64,000 nt of DNA. It comes from Gorsachius magnificus. Taxonomy: Eukaryota > Chordata > Aves > Pelecaniformes > Ardeidae. The stretch lies in NCBI GenBank assembly GCA_034008185.1, contig CM067082.1:88411684-88475683 (forward strand). The letters are read 5' to 3'. The notes beneath the pieces are model-generated. The model was not told the DNA's origin. It made no database searches and worked only from the letters and a program-made list of their open reading frames with translations. Numbering within the stretch: position 1 is the stretch's first letter; every line of letters starts with the position of its first letter. Positions 59,817 to 64,000 of this stretch are shown here, in pieces. Made by a program: the position numbers and the translations under genes.

Positions 59817-62699
59817 AAAGCACCTTTGAGTTGCAATGACTCCAGAGCCGTCAGGTCTCACTGGGTTTGCAGCTCAGCAGGGAACAGGCTGGACAAGGTA
59901 CCACTGATCATCCAACTATCAGCAACTCCCAGCTCCTGCCAAGTTTCAACCAGGAAAAAGTTTTAGTTTGGGAAGGAAAAATGAAATCAGCCATGTCTCC
60001 CATTACCAATCACTGCTCTTGATCACCATCTCCTCCAAAACTTGGAATTTAAACTGGGGACCTGCCTGGTTCACTAAACAGTCGTGTCAGTAGCATCTGT
60101 CCAACTCACTGGCAAAATGTCTCTTCTTTCCCTGAGCAGCTAGCTCAGATGAAAGAGGTTATCTTTCTTCTGCTACCCATTTATTTTCTGATTTTATTAG
60201 CACAGAACAACGGTTCTGTACCTAAAGAGCTCAGTTCTGCTAGTGACATCACGGGGAGTTATGAGGTTAACGTGATGGAGTTTTTGTTAGCTCTCAGTGA
60301 GTGCTTAAGAACTGTCAGTAATAAAACTGCGTTGAATCAAATCCGAGTAATCAGGCTAAAGCAAAAAGATTTTTGTAATTTATCAAAAGAGATTTGAAAG
60401 TTTGTCCTCCCATTTTTCTCTGGTATCGTTAGTTCTTTCTATACTGCCATTTTTTCTATGCTTTTCATTTTTGCAGCTATAGCTGGTGTAATATGTCTGT
60501 ACAGCTAAAGCTAAAACTTGCATTAAATTGCCAGCAGCGAGCATGTAAAATAAAAACTAAGCCACAATAAACTTATGCTGGAGGAAGTATTGAGTTGAAC
60601 AATTGCGCAGCTTTGCAGGTTTTGGAATAAATATTATGTTTTAGCACCCTCTTTTGGAACAAAGTAATACTGCCGGTATTTGCTCTTAAAGGCTTTCCTA
60701 AAGCTGGAATGCAATTGCAGCGCGTGCAAGAAAAGTCCTTGGTTGCAGTCACACATACAGTTTAGTTGTGTAGTTTGGTGCTTTCTAAATGTACGTCAAT
60801 AAGAATTTTCTCATCCCTCTTATGCTTATCGTCTTTATCTAAGTAGTCCGTAGTGTTCATTTAAGTCAGCCACAAACTGGGAAAAAATTGGTGGAAAAAT
60901 TTGGTCCAACCCAAAAACTGGAGTTGCTACAAAAGATCCAGTTAGATGCGCTGTTCCTCATTGTTGGCACACGTCCTCTTGAAGCGTCTGGTGGTGTTAA
61001 CTTGCTGTGAATTGTGGATGGACCTGAATGCTCGCTCTCCCACCCGCTAGCATTTAGTGTGGGGGTGGCACACAGAGGTCCCAGGGTGGGATCATGGTCT
61101 TGCTGTGTTGAGACTGACCAACACCAGAGTCCTTCCCCAAAGAGCTCACAGTGTGAGGCATAAAGGCGTAAGGCAGAGGGAAAGGGGTGGAAGGAAGCTG
61201 TTCTCTCTACTCCTGCCCTGGGAAACAGTAATCTATTAATGCCAAAAGAAAGGTAGTGGGAGGGAGGTCACCAGGTGTATTCTGAATAAAAGAAAGGGCT
61301 TTGCACCTTCCATATGAACTATGGCTACCTAGCTAGCTTCTGGGGTACAGGTGATAGGCAGTCAAGCTGCTATACGTTGTTTTGGCTCCAGTAGCTGGAA
61401 TGGTTGCCAGTTACCTTCAAAGATATTGCATGTGCCGAGAGAAGGATTAAAAAATTAGGACACCGTAGAACAAAAACTGCCTGGATTACTTTAACTTGCT
61501 CTTCTTGTGCATATTCATTTTAATAAGCCTTATTTACAATAATAGTCTTTGGAAAGACTCCTGCTTCATCAGCGCTTAGTGCAGATGATAATGAACGAAC
61601 AGGAGGCCATGAATGATGCAAGGGTCTGGAAAAGGAGAAAAGGTAATCTTGCCAAAGTGGCTGAAATTCCTCTTCAGGACTAGAATACATAGTTTATATA
61701 ACATAATTTCCATGTGGTTACAGGGAGATCATTTAAATATCTTTTTCTACAAGTAGTCAATGATTTTATTCTTCCTTCTGCTGTCTGCCTCAGGGTAACC
61801 AAATGTAGATTTGTCAAAGTGCTGAGCACTTACAGCTGCACCTGATGTCAGTGAAAGCTGTGCTACAAATAAATTAAATGCAAGAGAAATGTGAGATTTT
61901 CCCCAGATACCAGCTGAAAAGGAGGCCAAAAGGGGCACATGCAAAAGCGGTTGATACTTGGAATGTGTATTTCAGCCTCAATTCTTTCCCTGGTCAGCCA
62001 GGGATAATAACATCCCTCACCTTGCCTTGCTACGCAAACACAAACACTAGTTAACTGACTGCTGTGAAACAACTGGTTAGTCTAGACCCATGGGCTCTCA
62101 CACCCTGAGAATCAGGCTTGTGCCCTCAGCATCTGCATCGCTCTTCTCACTAGTCTTTAGCTCTCCTTCCTGCAGCATTGCGTGGCCCTGCTGTCCTGTG
62201 GAAGCCCGTCAAATGCTGCTGCTTTGACCTGACCCACGGGCTGCTGCACCGTTTGGCAGAGGCCCTCTAAATGCCTGCTCACCTGTCTTGCGCTGCAAGT
62301 CCCTTTGCTGCCTGATGACTTGACCGCTCTCTTTCCTCTGGCCCCAAAATGTATCTCAGTGCATAGGTGGTCCTACACGCTGAGAGAGGAGATGTGAAAA
62401 GTTTGATCAGTGTTGAGCATCATAGGAAGAAGTATTAAATGTAGAATATTGATAGTATGCAGCGAGCAAGTGTTGCAAGATAATGGACGCAAGACCATAA
62501 TGACATCATCAGTCAGCCTCCTCGGGGAACGTGTTTCTCCTTTTGTCTCATTGCTTGGTTAGAGCGTAACACCCAGAGTTACCCCTTGCCTATGCTTGCG
62601 GGGTTTGAACTTCTACCCCCTATTTAAGTGCTTCAGCCATTATGCTAGAAAGCCTGTTTTACTTGCTTGTTGTCTGTCCTGAGGACAATTTCAGTAGTT

Positions 62700-63190
62700 C
62701 ATCCATACTGCCCCTCAGCAGCCTCAGGCCACCAAGACCAGAGAGAAAGCATGGAGCAAGGACGATTTACCCTCGGTGGAGAAGGACCAGGTTAGGGAGC
62801 AAACAAACTGGAAATACATAAGTCCATGGAGCCTGACAGGTTGTGCCCATGAGCGCTGAGGGAGCTGGCTGATGTCATAGCAATTATCTTCAAAACACAG
62901 AGGTGAGTGGGAGAGGTTCCCAAAGACTGGACGAGAGGTGAGTATCACTCCTGTCTTCAAGAAGGGCAAGAAGGAAGGTCTGGAGAACTACAGGCCAGTC
63001 AGCCTCACCTCCGTCCTGGTGATGGAGAAAATCCTCCTGGAAATCATCTCCAAACAGAGAAAGGACAAGAAGGTGATGGCGAATAGTCAACGTAGATTTA
63101 TGAAGGGGAAATCAAGCCTGACTGACCTGATGGTGTCCTACAACAAGGTGACTAGCTTGGTGGATGAGCTAGAGAAAGGGACACTTTCTC
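62700..63190 (+). mobile_element. CR1 LINE internal reverse transcriptase fragment
   Basis: The plus strand encodes ITPVFKKGKKEGLENYRPVS then LTSVLVMEKILLEIISKQ and KGKSSLTDLMVSYNKVTSLV. These are CR1 reverse transcriptase motifs (NYRPVSLTS). It stops abruptly near 63190 beside an 8-bp inverted repeat (AGAGAAAG at 63171-63178; CTTTCTCT at 63184-63191). The fragment is not functional. Confidence 0.88.
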
Positions 63191-63564
63191 TACGCTCTAG
63201 AGAAAAGGATGCTTACATAAGTAAAATTAAGGTTTTCCAAACTGAACATACATTGATTAATAGGCCCTCTACCCCTGCAGTGTGATAGCAGAAATATAAT
63301 TGCTACCTGCCTTCATCTTTATTTCCTAGTATATTGCCTTGGATGGTATCATGTGTATTTGATCATGCATATTTATCACTCCAAAAGTGGGTGGGTCTGC
63401 AGCGCTTGGGGATGTGATGTGAATTAGTTAACTACCATTAGCAAAACAGTTTGGAACTGCAGGATGATGTAAATGAAATTATTTTAGTAGCCCTAAAATG
63501 CGACAGCTTTTTTTACAGGAACGTGACGGTCCCATACCCAGAGAACTTACGCAAACTATAGATG

Positions 63565-63668
63565 AGCAACCTGATCTAGTTAGCGGTGTCCCTGCCCACT
63601 GCAGGGGGGTTGGACTAGATGACCTCTAGGGGTCCCTTCCAACCCAAAACATTCTATGATTCTATGAC
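63565..63668 (+). mobile_element. CR1 LINE 3' end
   Basis: Plus-strand CR1 tail with AGGGGGGTTGGACTAGATGA, GGTCCCTTCCAACCC and CATTCTATGATTCTATGA. It is 375 bp after the internal fragment in the same orientation, so both could be remains of one insertion. Confidence 0.9.
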
Positions 63669-64000
63669 AAGTAAAAAATCAGAGAAACAGAATGGCGTAG
63701 CTAGGAGGGAGCTTAAATATTTTTCAAAAGTTAATATGGTAGTAAATGTTACTGGTTTATTGTCTGCAATACAGAAGAAACCTTGCTTAAGTACGTGTAA
63801 CAACTGCTTAGGCTAGAATTAAAGTGACATTTCAAGACTGGGAGGTATGTCAAAGTTACTGAGAAATGACAGAAGAGATGTTTCAAGAGAAATGACGCTT
63901 GCAAATGACACAACGAGTGGGTTAGGCAGAGTATTGCCCAGGACTGGGAATGTTGGGAGAGAAGGCTAGGAATGGAAAGAGAGAACTCTGGTTTGATTTG

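Larger units (their letters stand above)
57481..64000. other. Upstream flank of ELOVL2, no gene identified
   Basis: This region holds the edge of the CpG-rich zone to about 57670, an LTR-start fragment at 58378, and CR1 pieces at 59680-59816, 62700-63190 and 63565-63668. In mammals SMIM13 lies farther out on this side; I find nothing matching it. An open frame of 82 codons at 60149-60397 begins with a hydrophobic stretch but has no recognisable family. Confidence 0.6.

Noticed and set aside
60149..60397. 82-codon frame beginning with a hydrophobic, signal-like stretch
   Set aside because: No known family, no cysteine pattern, no promoter or splice evidence. A hydrophobic start by chance in AT-rich DNA is common.

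Overview
The window is vertebrate nuclear DNA, almost certainly from a bird. It is intron-rich and has one GC/CpG-rich promoter-like block. It carries CR1 LINE fragments, some ending in the typical repeated ATTCTATGAT tail, and several LTRs of the avian endogenous-retrovirus type that begin TGTSCTGGTTTTGGC and end near TTAAACCACRACA. I cannot name the species. There are no bacterial features, operons, CRISPR arrays or tRNA/rRNA genes.

The one gene I can support is ELOVL2, the very-long-chain fatty acid elongase that extends C20 and C22 polyunsaturated fatty acids. It lies on the minus strand and fills most of the window. Seven coding exons (numbered 2-8) were read from splice sites and translation: 28789-28852, 23129-23316, 12383-12460, 10508-10679, 8445-8569, 6113-6247 and 5356-5484. 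They join in frame and encode 296 residues. With an initiator Met the protein would be 297 residues, against 296 in human. All elongase motifs are intact, and the C-terminus ends in a KKxx ER-retrieval signal. The 3'UTR probably runs to about 3465, where an AATAAA is followed by a very G-rich tract.

Exon 1 is unresolved. Exon 2 begins exactly at codon 2 of the mammalian protein, so exon 1 should end in ATG. The CpG island at about 56.8-57.5 kb is the obvious promoter, but I find no ATG directly followed by GT on its minus strand. Two alternatives are described: an in-frame N-terminal extension ending at 56820, and an ATG|GTAAGC at 54658-54660. On the plus strand the same island has a consensus YY1 site and a good splice donor, suggesting a divergent non-coding transcript like mammalian ELOVL2-AS1.

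Layout: 1-3464 is downstream flank; 3465-5355 is the putative 3'UTR; 5356-28852 holds exons 8 to 2 with their introns; 28853-56819 is the long first intron; 56800-57480 is the CpG island; 57480-64000 is upstream flank. Mobile elements: an LTR-type element (7055-8110, minus), a solo LTR 230 bp upstream of exon 5 (10910-11463, plus), two related solo LTRs in opposite orientation in intron 1 (43166-43746 plus; 52650-53223 minus), two LTR-start fragments, and CR1 pieces at 8.2, 15.5, 30.9-31.8, 33.4, 59.7, 62.7 and 63.6 kb. I found no convincing new biological system. The most useful leads are the missing or extended first exon, the bidirectional promoter, and the polyadenylation signal.
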